DNA from: Isoetes taiwanensis
Taxonomy: Eukaryota; Streptophyta; Lycopodiopsida; Isoetales; Isoetaceae
Length of the DNA: 64,000 nucleotides
Reading direction: 5' to 3'
NCBI GenBank assembly: GCA_021234155.1
Contig: JAJEKV010000063.1
Location: 8,328,095-8,392,094, forward strand
Program-made: the position numbers and the translations under genes
Part shown: in pieces, positions 34,176 through 44,195 of the stretch
How positions within the stretch are numbered: the stretch's first letter is position 1
How the letters are laid out: each line of letters begins with the position of its first letter
The notes under the pieces: generated by a model
Database searches by the model: none
What the model was told of the DNA's origin: nothing
Seen by the model: only the letters and a program-made list of their open reading frames with translations

Positions 34176-34993
34176 CCATGGTGTAGTCACGGACCTCGCA
34201 GAGAAATTGGTGTCGACGGGATTGTCGCTGGCTTGAGAGAGCGTGGGCGCCCTCTCGGTGGAAGAGCGCTGAGGAGGAGATATCGCTGAAAGTCGTGGAA
34301 CCAATGTGGTGTTGCCGTGACCGTAAATAGTTGAGCCGTCCGAAAGGCGCCCGAGACTCCAAAGTGGAGGGATCATCCGTGGTGGATGCATGAAAGATAA
34401 TCCGACAACATGAGATTTGCCTCGCTTTGTGAACAATTTCAAAAGGTGCAAATTTTGCGTATGGAGGACCCAACGAGCAATGCGCCCCGTAGGCGTGGAT
34501 TTGTTGATCAAATAAAGGAGTGCTTGGTGGTCAACAAAGAATTTGATCCGACCGCCCAAAAGATAGTGACGGAAGCGTTGGACACGTAAAATTAAAACCC
34601 AAGGCCTCACGCCTGCGGGCAGAGTAGTTGGCGCCGCCAGTAATTGAGTTTTCGGCTGGCATATCGGTTTGGTTTGTCAGTGTGCACATCATATTCTTGA
34701 GAAAGAACAGCTCCAATAGCAAACGCCGAGACATCAACATGGACGTGAAAGGGCTTGTCCCATTGAGGAGGAACAAGAACCGGGGCCTGAGTAAGCAAGA
34801 GCTTCAACTGTTGGAAAGCAGCATCCGCCTGGGAATTCCAAGCCCAGGTGGATTCATCACCCGTGAGTTTATGAATGGGATCTGCAATTGCCGCAAGTCC
34901 AGGAATGAAGGTGGAGTAATAATTGACCTTACCCAGAAAGACCGCGTCTCCTTGATATTGGCCGGTGCTTGAGCCTTGAGCACAATAACCCAT
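34176..34993 (-). pseudogene. Gypsy RNase H (frameshifted)
   Basis: The frame 34993-34607 gives LGKVNYYSTFIPGLA (end of RT), then TWAWNSQADAAFQQLKLLL and KPFHVHVDVSAFAIGAVLSQE. That is the gypsy RNase H start with its first Asp. A second frame from 34610 continues with RFRHYLLGGRIKFFVDHQAL and the SKTPTGRIARW-like region (STPTGRIARWVLHTQN). Confidence 0.88.
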
Positions 34994-35950
34994 TTTGGCG
35001 TGATCTGGGTGATACCGCTTTTGTCGACTACGTGCCCTAACAACACCCGAAGTGACGCAAAAGGTGCATTTCTAATTGAGACTAATGCCTGGACTCATCA
35101 CATTTCCGAAAGACGAAGTTCCAATTTATCCAAATGGTCAGCCATGGAACCGTGTAGGCGAGAAGTCATCTTAAAAATTTGTAAGAAGGGATTTTCCTTC
35201 ATAAAATCATGAAAAACGAGAGCATGATGCGTTGAAACGTTGATGGAGAGTTTGATAATCCAAAAGGAACCACCTTGTAGGCAAAAGTGACTTACCTGGG
35301 GTGGTGAAAGTAGTCTTGAGTTGATCAGATTCTTTGATTGAGATCCGATTGTAGCCGAAAAAAACCATCCATGAAGGAGTACATCTCATGTCCAAGAACC
35401 TCTTCCGCAACATGGTCCGTGAAGGAAGTGGAAAATGATCACGCCCGTGGCCCGATTGAGTTTTCCCCGAGTCCACGCAAACGCCGATCTTTCCATTGTG
35501 TTTGAGTGCAATGACGATGGGGCTCACCCATTCGAATGTTTGACCTCATAGATCAAACCTGCAGCAAGGAGTTTGTCAATTTCCGCCTTGACGCGATCCA
35601 CGGTAATTGGGGTTGAGCCGTCATCGCCGTTGCTAAACCGGGGCGCATCAGCTTTGGTAGGAATGGTGAGTTCCCCAAAGGTTTTGTTGATCCCCAAGAT
35701 CTCTCGTAACTCCGTGCCAAAATATGTTTGAACTTTTGAAGAGCGTGATGGCCCCCGTTACGATAGGGTGTCAAGATTTGCAAAGAATGCGACAGTCTGA
35801 TTGTTGCCCACGCCCACAATCTCAACTTCGAGTCTGAATATGTGGGATAACTTCCGTGTCCCGGACAATATGAGCGGGAGGTTGAAGCATGACAGATGTG
35901 TGGCACTCAAGCGTGGTGAAGAAGAGAGGTTGCCGCGTTTCATCAAGCGT
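34994..35950 (-). pseudogene. Gypsy reverse transcriptase (heavily frameshifted)
   Basis: The frame 35527-35207 holds MSPIVIALKHNGKIGVCVD, RDHFPLP, RISIKESDQLKTTFTTPG and a shifted thumb. Upstream (35760-35550) the WIAS...KEIDKLL-type fingers region is present only in pieces. The catalytic F-M-D-D box near 35165-35190 has lost its frame: QIF is followed by a one- or two-base disruption before the GATGACTTC-like codons. No active RT can be read from this copy. Confidence 0.85.
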
Positions 35951-36184
35951 AGATTGCTTCATGACAAATGTGTGCATCTACAGAGCCGCGGGGAGGTTCA
36001 AAGATCCAAAAGTGATCAACACGTTGGATTCGATTGCAAGGAGCCGTGTAAGGGTCAAGCAAAGCCGCCACACCGGGTCCCGATCAAGAGTCATTTCTCC
36101 CCAAGGATCCGCATATTCTGGGGTAGGATGACAGAGGCGTACTCCGCAGTGGAGCCCGAACTTGATAGATATTCTCGGGCGCCC

Positions 36185-36645
36185 CTAATCGGTCGGAGAG
36201 AGAGGGTTCAGCATTGTCGGCTTAAAATGATTTTGCCTGCTTTCAAGTCCATGGTGGCATTGAGGTGACCATTTGTGATGACTAATTGATCCGCGGGCCC
36301 AAAGAATGGATACTCTTGGCCTGGCGGAGAAAAGGTCCGACCAACATTTCATAATCACCGGATCTTCTCCAGCCTTCCAAACACCGAATTCCAAGGGGAA
36401 GCGGAGATCACCAATGTTGATGTGAAGAAGAGGCGCGACGCCTTGAGGTCTCGTGATATGGCCATTAGCCAATTTGATGTCATATGGGGCACGACATAGA
36501 GTTGTTTGATGCCCATTTGTTTGGCGAGTTTATCCGTGATGAGATTGACCGCGCTACCTCCGCCAATTTGAACATGATTGACTTGTTGATTGCCCACCGT
36601 GGCATGTACCGCGGGGTGTAGAGGTAGCAAATGAGCCCCAACCAA
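36185..36645 (-). pseudogene. Gypsy retropepsin with altered active site
   Basis: The frame 36645-36355 reads ATVGNQQVNHVQIGGGSAVNLI. Retropepsins of this group have D-G/S-G-S/A at this point (for example IDGGSAVN), so the catalytic Asp codon appears as GGC (Gly). The frame then shifts. ISxRPQGVAPLLHINIGDL and later a KCWSDLF-type remnant of the LVGRxFL flap-end region follow to 36185. The protease would cleave the gag-pol polyprotein. Loss of the Asp would inactivate it even without the frameshift. Confidence 0.75.
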
Positions 36646-36725
36646 AACAAATGGAGTGGTAACGGTCCTTGAGAGCAGGACGAAGTTTCAAAATTGTTGC
36701 CAAACTTAAGGGAATTTTGATTTCG

Positions 36726-38831
36726 CTAGCTCCTCTTGGAGTTCCGAGGCACATGAGAAAAAGGATCTGCTGGATCCACAAAAGCCGGAAAGTCGCGTGG
36801 TAATGAAGCAGCAACTTCTTTGAGTAGGTCAACCTCAGCAGCAATATTGGGATGTGTCTGAGAGCGTGGAGGTTGAGATGTGGAAGGGATATCTTGTCGT
36901 TGTTGAGCTCTGGTGGTGGCATGAACATTAGCCAACGTGCGGGCTTCAGCAGCTTGCATGAGGTTCAAAATGCTTTGGCGAACTTTCGGCATGACATGTG
37001 GCATGAGTTTCTCCAAGTCAGGTGCAAAATGAACCTTTTTGTCTTCTGCATGAGGAATTGTGTCGACTGCAAAGGCAGGTTGCATGCCATTGGGAATAAT
37101 GGTTAAGGGACGTGACGCCCTGGTTTGTCGTGAAACCAAACCAACCCAATTTGACGGCTGGACTGGAGGATTAAGAGCCTGAAAAATTTCTTCCTGTGCT
37201 TGTTGATCCATCTGAGGTTGATTTGCAGGAGCTGGTTGATAGCGTGATTGCTGCGGCGCACGAGGTGGCTTGCGAAGAACAGGACGCGGGCCTTGTTTTC
37301 CGTTGGCAATCCAGAGTTGGTAAGCCGTGAGGCGGACCGAGGTGGTCTGATTGGTGCCAGGAAGCTGTACCTGAACTTGTGGAAGTTGAGGACATGCCGT
37401 GGTGGTATGACCCCATTCGTGACAGTGATAACACTGAGCTTTAGAAGGATCAAAAGGAGGACGGGTGTTGGGTCCCCGTTGTGGTTCCTGTTGCTGATAG
37501 AGTTGACTGGGTTGCGTCTGCATTGGTTGCGGCTGATATTGTGATTGTTGCTGAGGTGTGGTTTGTACTTGATAAACCATCTTGTTGCGGAAAGGTGTAG
37601 GATGAGTGCGAGTGCACTCTTCCGTGGCATGATTGCACATGTTGCATCTTTTGCAATGAGGAGGGCCATTGGTGGAGTTGCATTCATTTGCCAAGTGGCC
37701 TTGGTATTTGCAGATATGGCACCAGATCTGACTGCGCTGCGGATTGGCGTGTTGAGGTTGGACAGCAGTCTGGGGAACCATGACGAGTGGAATGAAAGGG
37801 AGCTCCTGAAGAGCCACGCCACGGGAGGAAACATTAACGGAGTGATTGACAAGGTCGATAGCCTGCTCCAAGGTCTTCGGGCGCAGGTATTCAGTCATGA
37901 GTCGGATAGCTGGAGGAAGTCCTTGGAGAAACCAGACCAAGATCTGGCTCTGTGTTGGGTACTCCTTGAGTTTGCTGAGCAGAATGTGAAGTCGATCTGC
38001 AAAATCCCGGGCGGACTCCGTGGGCTCTTGTTGAAGGTCATTGAGTTGCTTGAGGTGAAGTTGATCATCATCCGTGGTCCCATAGTGAGAAAGAAAAGCA
38101 GTTCTCATTTCGGACCAATCTTGTTTCCAGTGGCTTTTGTTGGACATGAGCCATTGATGAGGAGAGCCACGCAGGGTGGTGGAAAAGATGTGGAATTTCA
38201 GTTGAGGTTGTGCATGACCATTCAGGACAGCCAGAGCCTCAAATTCTTCCATGTGGGCCTGAGCACTTTGGTCTAAGGGTTTGCCTTTCGTGTTGCCAAA
38301 GGTGGGATAAGTCAACTTAAGGTTCTGAAAGGTAGAGGTGAAAGTGCTTGGCTGGACAGGAACGGTATAGTGAGTATATTGAGGTGGAGTTGGAGGTGGC
38401 ATGGTGCCTGAAGGACCCGGATGGAGAGGTGACTGAGGAGGAGGTACTGGAGGTGCCTGAGTATTGGTTTTGAGGTCTGTAAGGTTGTAAACAGGAAGAG
38501 CGGTGGGAAATGTAGGAAAGGGAAATTCCTGGGGAGGAGCAAAAGAGACATGTGGATATCCCTGCCCACCCGAGGGAGATGATGGTTGGGAAGGCAAAGG
38601 CGTATGGCCAGAAGAGTGATGGATGTAGGCATGTTCGGGGGTATGAAAGTAAGGTTGAGAAGGTTGAGCCTGATAGGGCTCCTGATAGTGATGAGGTGAC
38701 TGAGGCTGTGAGCAATGTTTGCACGCTTGAGGCGGGGAATTTGGACGAGACATGACACGAGGGGTGGGTGGCGCTGACTGAGCCCTAGACCGAATGTGGC
38801 CACCCTCAATGTCATAAGCAGATCCATACAT
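36726..38831 (-). CDS. Gypsy gag, long, with three zinc knuckles
   Basis: One open minus-strand frame ends at 36726. It stays open up to 38993, but that lies inside the LTR. The Met at 38831 (MYGSAYDIEGG) is the first plausible start outside the LTR, giving about 701 residues. A Pro/Gln/His-rich N-terminus is followed by the capsid region with RGSPHQWLM, ESARDFADRLHILLSKL and WFLQGLPPAIR. Three cysteine modules come next: WCHICKYQGHLANEC, CKRCNMCNHATEEC and CYHCHEWGHTTTACP (the middle one overlapping and atypical). The gag forms particles and binds RNA. It is the only long intact frame in the element. The C-terminus ends near SFPRDFPAFVDPADPF-like text, without fusion to protease. Confidence 0.88.
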   Translation of the reverse strand: MYGSAYDIEGGHIRSRAQSAPPTPRVMSRPNSPPQACKHCSQPQSPHHYQEPYQAQPSQPYFHTPEHAYIHHSSGHTPLPSQPSSPSGGQGYPHVSFAPPQEFPFPTFPTALPVYNLTDLKTNTQAPPVPPPQSPLHPGPSGTMPPPTPPQYTHYTVPVQPSTFTSTFQNLKLTYPTFGNTKGKPLDQSAQAHMEEFEALAVLNGHAQPQLKFHIFSTTLRGSPHQWLMSNKSHWKQDWSEMRTAFLSHYGTTDDDQLHLKQLNDLQQEPTESARDFADRLHILLSKLKEYPTQSQILVWFLQGLPPAIRLMTEYLRPKTLEQAIDLVNHSVNVSSRGVALQELPFIPLVMVPQTAVQPQHANPQRSQIWCHICKYQGHLANECNSTNGPPHCKRCNMCNHATEECTRTHPTPFRNKMVYQVQTTPQQQSQYQPQPMQTQPSQLYQQQEPQRGPNTRPPFDPSKAQCYHCHEWGHTTTACPQLPQVQVQLPGTNQTTSVRLTAYQLWIANGKQGPRPVLRKPPRAPQQSRYQPAPANQPQMDQQAQEEIFQALNPPVQPSNWVGLVSRQTRASRPLTIIPNGMQPAFAVDTIPHAEDKKVHFAPDLEKLMPHVMPKVRQSILNLMQAAEARTLANVHATTRAQQRQDIPSTSQPPRSQTHPNIAAEVDLLKEVAASLPRDFPAFVDPADPFSHVPRNSKRS

Positions 38832-38965
38832 ATCGTGAACAACTTCCCGCCGATGACGCCCAAGCGAGACGCCACCGGGAAAGAAGTTCTTCCGCGCGAA
38901 GTTTCGCGCATATGGCGATGAGATGAGAGGAAAGTCGAATCGCACCCTGCAATGCTTACGCATGC

Positions 38966-39554
38966 TGTTTGGGGTCCGGGTTCGAACTCCCAAGACAGCC
39001 CCTCCGTGAGGACCCGTGATCTAATAGGAGAATTGGGACTATGTCACGCTGGATTTGCAAGAAGAGAACAAGAAGAAGAAAACAACAAAAGAGAACAATG
39101 AGAGGAAAATGATAAGCTTCCTTGATATCAATGATGAACATACATGAGCTCTCAAATCGAGAAAGACCTAAAAGAGACAAGACTCAAAACTCATCTAAAA
39201 AAAACTCATGTGCTAGCTCTACTCATATATATATAGTACAATGGCCTTTGGCCCAATATAGACACTCGACCGATCTCTCGTGCCGACTCTCGAAGGAGGC
39301 CTGATTCTGAGGAATCTTTGGCGGTGCCTCTTGAAGTGCCTAGAATCACGCCGACGCCGACATCGCGGGCGGTGGCGGGCGCCACTTGTCCGAAGGCCTT
39401 TTTTGACGGGCGCGCCCTTTGATCAAGCGTGGTCTTCTGTTGGGTCTTCTGCTGGGCCTTTGACGACTGACCCGTGGCTGACTGTGGATCCTTGTTCTTG
39501 ACCTGCTCCGTCGTATGCATGAATAGTCCTATACCAGGAGGCACAGGACTAACA
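38966..39554 (-). repeat. Gypsy 5' LTR (589 bp)
   Basis: It starts TGTTTGGGG and ends GGACTAACA on the plus strand. Transcription would run leftward from it into gag. I could not recognise a standard primer binding site next to its left edge (minus strand GCATGCGTAAGCATTGC). Confidence 0.92.
39225..39236 (-). promoter_or_regulatory. TATA box of the gypsy 5' LTR
   Basis: The minus strand reads CTATATATATATGAG, a strong TATA element about 320 bp into the LTR. It is conserved at 28370-28379 in the other LTR. Confidence 0.6.
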
Positions 39555-40587
39555 CTCTTCTCTCGAGCAAGCCTGGGATACCTTCTTCTTCAACCACGCC
39601 GCATATCTCAACCTCTACACCTTGGATGTCTTTTGACACACTGGCAAGGGTTACATGTGTTCGTTTTTCTGAGTGGCTATGCAAAGGTGTGTCATTTCCA
39701 GCCACCTCACTTTGTATATCAGAGGTCGTTGCCACCATGGTGGACAATAATAAGAAAGAAGTTGCATCCTATCTTCAGCAGTTGTGGGCCAAGCAGGACT
39801 CCATGAATATCTTGTTACCAGCAGCTGAAATTTTTTATGAGGTTCAGGAGTGCAAATCAACCTTCGAGCGTTTTGGGGCCCTCGTGGTGCAAATCAGTCA
39901 TGAGGCTTACCGTCGTCATGTGGAGCAATTAGTTGCATGCTCTGTTGTTTGTGGCTTCACTGGCCCCTTCTTGGATCTAAAGCATGTGAGATCTTGGTTT
40001 TCTGGGCATCTACACAAATTAGAGCTTCCTGCATATTAATCTATCGAGCTCTGGTCAAAGATCAACTTTGTTTTCTCCTAATATTTGAGTCTTCTGAGCC
40101 GGTAGCTCAACTCATAGAACGAGGTGTTGATCCTCTTTGGAAACATTTATTGTTGTATCAACAGTATGTTCCTAACTCTTTTCCAAGTGAGCCAGATGCC
40201 TCATGTGCCCCATTTTGGATTGCTATTGAAGACTTTTCTCCAGAGTTTCTGGATTCTGAGTTCATTTCTTCTATTGCTAATGAGATTGAACTTCACGTGC
40301 AACATGCTATTACTAAGATTTGTGTAGCACGGCTCATTTATCGTGATCTGCCTAAGACAATTGTTGTTCAGAGTTGGCCCACGTTCTTTTCTTTCAAGCT
40401 ACAATTGTTAAATGGCCCAAAGCTAGCTCTCATGTCCTTTGATGCCCCTCTCTTTGCTCAATATCGTAAGTCTTACCAGCAGGCTCCTCCAGTTGCCTTT
40501 GCTTCAATGGATGTCTCTCATCCCCATGTGACTTCCTCTATGTCTATTCCAGCTGCTGATCCCACACCTCTATTGCTAGATGAATAA
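39555..40587 (+). pseudogene. LINE ORF1-like, 3' part (DUF4283-like)
   Basis: Right of the gypsy insertion the plus strand encodes FERFGALVVQIS, VVCGFTGPFLDLKHVRSWFS and a stop at 40039. An overlapping frame (39937-40587) carries FLLIFESSEPVAQLIERGVDPLW, APFWIAIEDFSPEFLDSEF, ISSIANEI and KICVARLIYRDLPKTIVV. The order (a G-x-F-L/V-R-x-W module, a segment ending in W, a P-x-W-I/V motif, an IA/IG motif and A-R-I/L-...-LP) is that of DUF4283 in plant LINE ORF1. The downstream 40588-41055 is the Pro/Ser-rich end. One frame change near 39990 and the gypsy insertion make it a relic. Confidence 0.55.
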
Positions 40588-40710
40588 AGGCAAAGGCTGG
40601 ATAATTCAAAGGTCACAAGAGCAAGTTGAAGAGGCTTGAGGGCAGCACATGGACATTGATCGTCGTGGTGCCCATCCTCCACTCAAATACCCACCTGCTC
40701 TTCGTCAACC

Positions 40711-41680
40711 TCGAAAGTCAGCTAAGGATTCTAATACCTCTGCATCTCAGCTCTCCTCAGCACTTTCTCTGCATGATTCTGCTCCTCATGTTATATATGG
40801 TCGCTTTGCTCCACTTCAATGGGGGCTGATTTGGCTGAAGATAATACTGTCTTGCCACAGGCCCAGGATACATCTTCAAACTCTCATGAGATTCCAGTAG
40901 TCACATCTGATTTGACTCCGTTACAAGTCCAATGCGGTTAGACCTTTAAGCAGAGCTGTATCTCCTCTTACTTATCTAGTATGGAGTAAGTGCATTGTAC
41001 CGCAAGCTCGTGTTCCAGGGGTACCCTCTTGTGCTTACGCAACTAGATAAGAGATATTCATTTCCTTTTTTATTTTATTTTTTGAGAGCAAGAGTTAGTT
41101 TTATTATTAATTATAAAAATTCAGATACAAAGCAACATGCATGCTTGTGAAAGCCAAGACATGATGAAAAAGGTATAGTGTATGATCACTATACAGAGTA
41201 TTAAAGCCTAAATAGATAATGTAACACAATCATATCCAAGATAGATAATATGTGTAGGAGAAGGAAGTCAAAAAGTGTTTAGCAGTAGAAATCTTCACTG
41301 CTTCAGAGCAGCACCCCAACATTATCTCTCTGTCTTAAAGGAACTTATAGATTCCAATAGCAATTGTCGGAAATTACTATTCACAATACAGTCTGGCAAA
41401 AATAGTGAAACAAGATACAAATGTAGACACAAGCACACCATTATAGATGAATTTCAGAATAGGAAACGACATATATCACAGGGCACCTATTAAGAAGGCT
41501 TAATGGGCAAGATATAAACGTATGGTTCACCAAAGAAGATAGAAATGAAGTAAGCATTGAATGTCCCAAACGTATAGGATTTTGCAGGCCAGCCATTATT
41601 TTAGAAAATATGAAATGTATCCACATCTCACAAGAGTATGAGTAGTGACCCATAGATATCTGCAATCTGCTTATGATTAT
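40711..41680 (+). repeat. Segmental duplication, copy A
   Basis: It matches 46109-47077 almost throughout, from CGAAAGTCAGCTAAG to GCAATCTGCTTAT. The block contains the end of the plus-strand ORF1-like sequence and the 3' untranslated region of a minus-strand LINE, facing each other. Confidence 0.88.
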
Positions 41681-41790
41681 AATACATGGATCTGTATCTT
41701 GAGCAGCTGCCTTTCTGTTTAGCTGACATGTGCGTTGAACAAGAACCACCATAAGCAATGAACCTGAATAACCTCTCTGCAGAAGATGGC

Positions 41791-42102
41791 TGTCAAGGTT
41801 GCACCAAGAAAGGGAGAGAAGGGATGCACACCGATATCCGAGAGCGCAAACTCTCAAAACAAAAGCAAAATGGAATTGTATTCAATGTTGTATATCAATA
41901 CAGAAGTACAATGATATAAATAAAACGGTGATACTAAGAATAATATTAGCCATTCAATTACCACTAATAACTGTTGTTATTTAGTTAGGCCGGTGCTCAG
42001 TGTTGATAAGTGCTTAGTCAGCACCTATGTGCTGAGTGCTGTCAATGTTGTGACATCACGTCTAGCAGCAAGATGGTGATATCGATATCATATCTCTCGA
42101 CA
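41791..42102 (-). repeat. 3' LTR of the gag-only element
   Basis: It aligns with 43722-44027, sharing GATGCACACCGATATCCGAG, TTAGTTAGG, GTGCTCAGTGTTGATAAGTG and TGACATCACGTCTAGCA. The complement of a purine tract (CTCCTCCTTGATGAG) follows it at 42103. Confidence 0.9.
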
Positions 42103-42182
42103 CTCCTCCTTGATGAGAGATCGTCATCTCCATGCTCAGCCTCCTTCTCCTGGAGATAAGATCTGAATCTTGGTCAAGACAG

Positions 42183-43175
42183 TCACTTAATCAGGGTCAT
42201 CTGAAAGGTTAAAAAACCAGGTCTGCATGAAGAGATCAGCTCTATTCTCTCTGATAGGTAAATAGACCTGTTGATTAACCACTGTATCAGGAACAGTAAG
42301 TCGATAGAGTTTGTCTTTGATATATATAATTGTTTTGCCATGAGGAACATGAAAATTATTTCCATGTATAGCCTTCATATAGGCAATAGACGCATCAGAT
42401 ATGATTCCTTCGTTAAGACTTATGGATTCAACAACCATAAATGCAGCTACTCCAATAATGCTAGGTCAAAATTCTCCATGGAAATCAAACCTTAGTACCT
42501 TCACTTGACCTTGATCAAGTGTTGCTAGAAGTAAAAAGTCAACTACTTCTCCTTGCTTTGGAGTCATAATCGTATATGACGCATTTTCAACTTCTTCACG
42601 ATCAAGTAAATTAAGATCTCCTCCTTGATCTGGAAATAGACTTGAGTTGAGTGCCATAACAGGTGCTGGAATTGTTGGAAGTGCTTTAAGTGCTGGAAGT
42701 TTCTATAATCCGGATAGAAAAATCAGTTGATCAGGTGTTAGAACCTGAGTGCGTCCTTGTATAAACGCCACAAAGTATCAGAAATGAATGCCACTTGATG
42801 AAGTGTTGTTGCATTGCCTAAAAATGGAGAGACGAAGACCACATCAAGATATTATAGCTCAATGGCTGAGTTATCTATTAGTCCTTGCTTTGAAGGTAGT
42901 GGAATATCAGAAATCGGCATCCATTTATTGGGTGCTACTACATCGTCTGATATCCAAAAAGTAGAAGGGTCTAAATCCACTACTTTATGCTTACTAGAAA
43001 GAGATAGTATGCTACCAATATGCTTCTCCTCCTCATCGTGCTCATCCCCATTCAGGGTAGATTGAGTCTTTGAATGCCCTGCTGCAAAGAGAGTGGCATG
43101 ATCATCTTTACCTGCATCCTGCCTCATCATGATCTCATCCTGCCCATATCTTTGTCTTGCATGAAGCTGTTGCAC
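42183..43175 (-). other. Unknown coding-like remnants in the gag-only element
   Basis: Three minus-strand frames stay open: 43175-42852, 42657-42466 and 42438-42187. The first is acidic in its middle (GDEHDEEEKHIG) and later has DPSTFWISDDV. The last contains GNNFHVPHGKTIIYIKDKLY. I do not recognise a family. They may be the C-terminal part of gag or captured sequence. Confidence 0.3.
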
Positions 43176-43280
43176 AAAGAATCAAATGCATTAGGTAGTG
43201 ACCTGAGAAGAAAATTAGTTGTATCGACTTTGAGATCTGACGCTCCTCTCCAAAAGCTTCAATCTGCTGGAAGGCATGCT

Positions 43281-43660
43281 TCATGCAGTCTTGGTCAAGA
43301 CTCTCGATCTCTTTGCAATGATATTCGCTGCCTCAGCATGCAAATGCCCAATATGGGTCTCTTGGTCATGCTTCTCAATGAGAGCATGCCATAAATCATG
43401 GCTATTCTCTTGTTGGAACTCATCAAGGATAGAGTCAGCTAAAAAGAGCCCAATATATGCAATTGCCTTGTCATCTCGGTGCTGCATGCAAATCAGCAAT
43501 ATTCTTAGCATGTGGTGCAGGTTTTTGGCCATTGACAATTCCCCAAACTCCTTCATCCTTGAGAATGAAGATCATTCCACTTTTCCATTGCTGAAAACCT
43601 GTGCCGTCAAAGATTTGAATCGCATGACTGCCAAGGAAGGTAATCTAATTGTAGCTTGCA
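43281..43660 (-). pseudogene. UBN2-like copia gag (one frameshift)
   Basis: On the minus strand a frame with IQIFDGTGFQQWKSGM and DEGVWGIVNGQKPAP shifts near 43495 into DDKAIAYIGLFLADSI, followed by HDLWHALIEKHDQETHIGHL. The pattern (F-x-G-x-x-x-x-W, then G-x-W-x-x-V-x-G, then A-x-x-x-I, then A/L-W-x-x-L) is that of gag in plant copia elements. No zinc knuckle was found. Confidence 0.65.
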
Positions 43661-43709
43661 TCCTTCTCCATTGTTGTGTTGATCTTGAATCAATCTTAGC
43701 ACACCTAGT

Positions 43710-43721
43710 GCTCTGATGCCA
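43710..43721 (-). other. Primer binding site of the gag-only element
   Basis: The minus strand reads TGGCATCAGAGC directly after the LTR. It differs by one base from the initiator tRNA-Met site. Confidence 0.85.
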
Positions 43722-44027
43722 TGTCAAGTACGCAACAAGAAAGGGGGAGAATGGGATGCACACCGATATCCGAGAGCGCAAGCTCCCAAAACAAAGGCAA
43801 AATGAAATCGTATTCAATGTTATATACCAATACAGAAGAACAATGATATAAACAAAACAGTGATGCTAAGAATAGTATTAGCCGTTCAACCGCCGCCCAC
43901 TAGTAACTGTCGTTACTTAGTTAGGTTGGTGCTCAGTGTTGATAAGTGCTTAGGTGCTGAGTGTTGTCAGTGCTATGACATCACGTCTAGCAACAAAATG
44001 GTGATCTCGATATCATATATCTCGACA
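43722..44027 (-). repeat. 5' LTR of the gag-only element
   Basis: It begins TGTCAAGTACGC and ends TCTCGACA on the plus strand. The terminal TGTC/GACA inversion matches the other LTR. Confidence 0.9.
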
Positions 44028-44195
44028 ATGGCAGCCCACAAAGCTTTGCTATCTCTTTCATAAGGAATCATACCAACCCTCATCATATTTGATTTTATTG
44101 GAGTTGCTAAATTGTTCTCAAATAGACCATCAATAATAGGTTCACGAAAAAGTGAATGTTTGTCAAACTTCCTTTTCCCTTTTCCTCATAGGAAT

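Larger units (their letters stand above)
28098..39559 (-). mobile_element. Ty3/gypsy element, 11.45 kb, CTCTT target duplication
   Basis: The element is 28103-39554, flanked by CTCTT at 28098-28102 and 39555-39559. LTRs start TGTTTGGGG and end TAACA on the plus strand. Minus-strand order is LTR, gag, protease, RT, RNase H, integrase, about 4.4 kb of further sequence, purine tract, LTR. RT before integrase identifies Ty3/gypsy. No chromodomain is visible after integrase, which points to the Tat/Athila side of the family. Everything after gag is frameshifted. It interrupts a LINE ORF1-like sequence and so is younger than it. Confidence 0.93.
41786..44032 (-). mobile_element. Small gag-only LTR element (TR-GAG type), ATGGC target duplication
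   Basis: The element is 41791-44027 (2237 bp), flanked by ATGGC at 41786-41790 and 44028-44032. LTRs of 312 and 306 bp start TGTCAAG and end TCGACA on the plus strand. On the minus strand there is a Met-type primer site, a gag-like region, unknown sequence and the purine tract AAGGAGGAG. No protease, RT or integrase is present. Such short elements with only gag depend on pol of other copia elements. The primer site and gag type suggest copia ancestry. Confidence 0.85.

Noticed and set aside
37103..38911. Long antisense and alternate-frame open regions over gag
   Set aside because: They are shadows of the low-complexity Pro/Gln-rich gag frame.
41441..41857. 138-residue minus-strand frame partly shared with 46829-47194
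   Set aside because: It crosses an LTR border, and the similarity comes from the segmental duplication of LINE 3' untranslated sequence.
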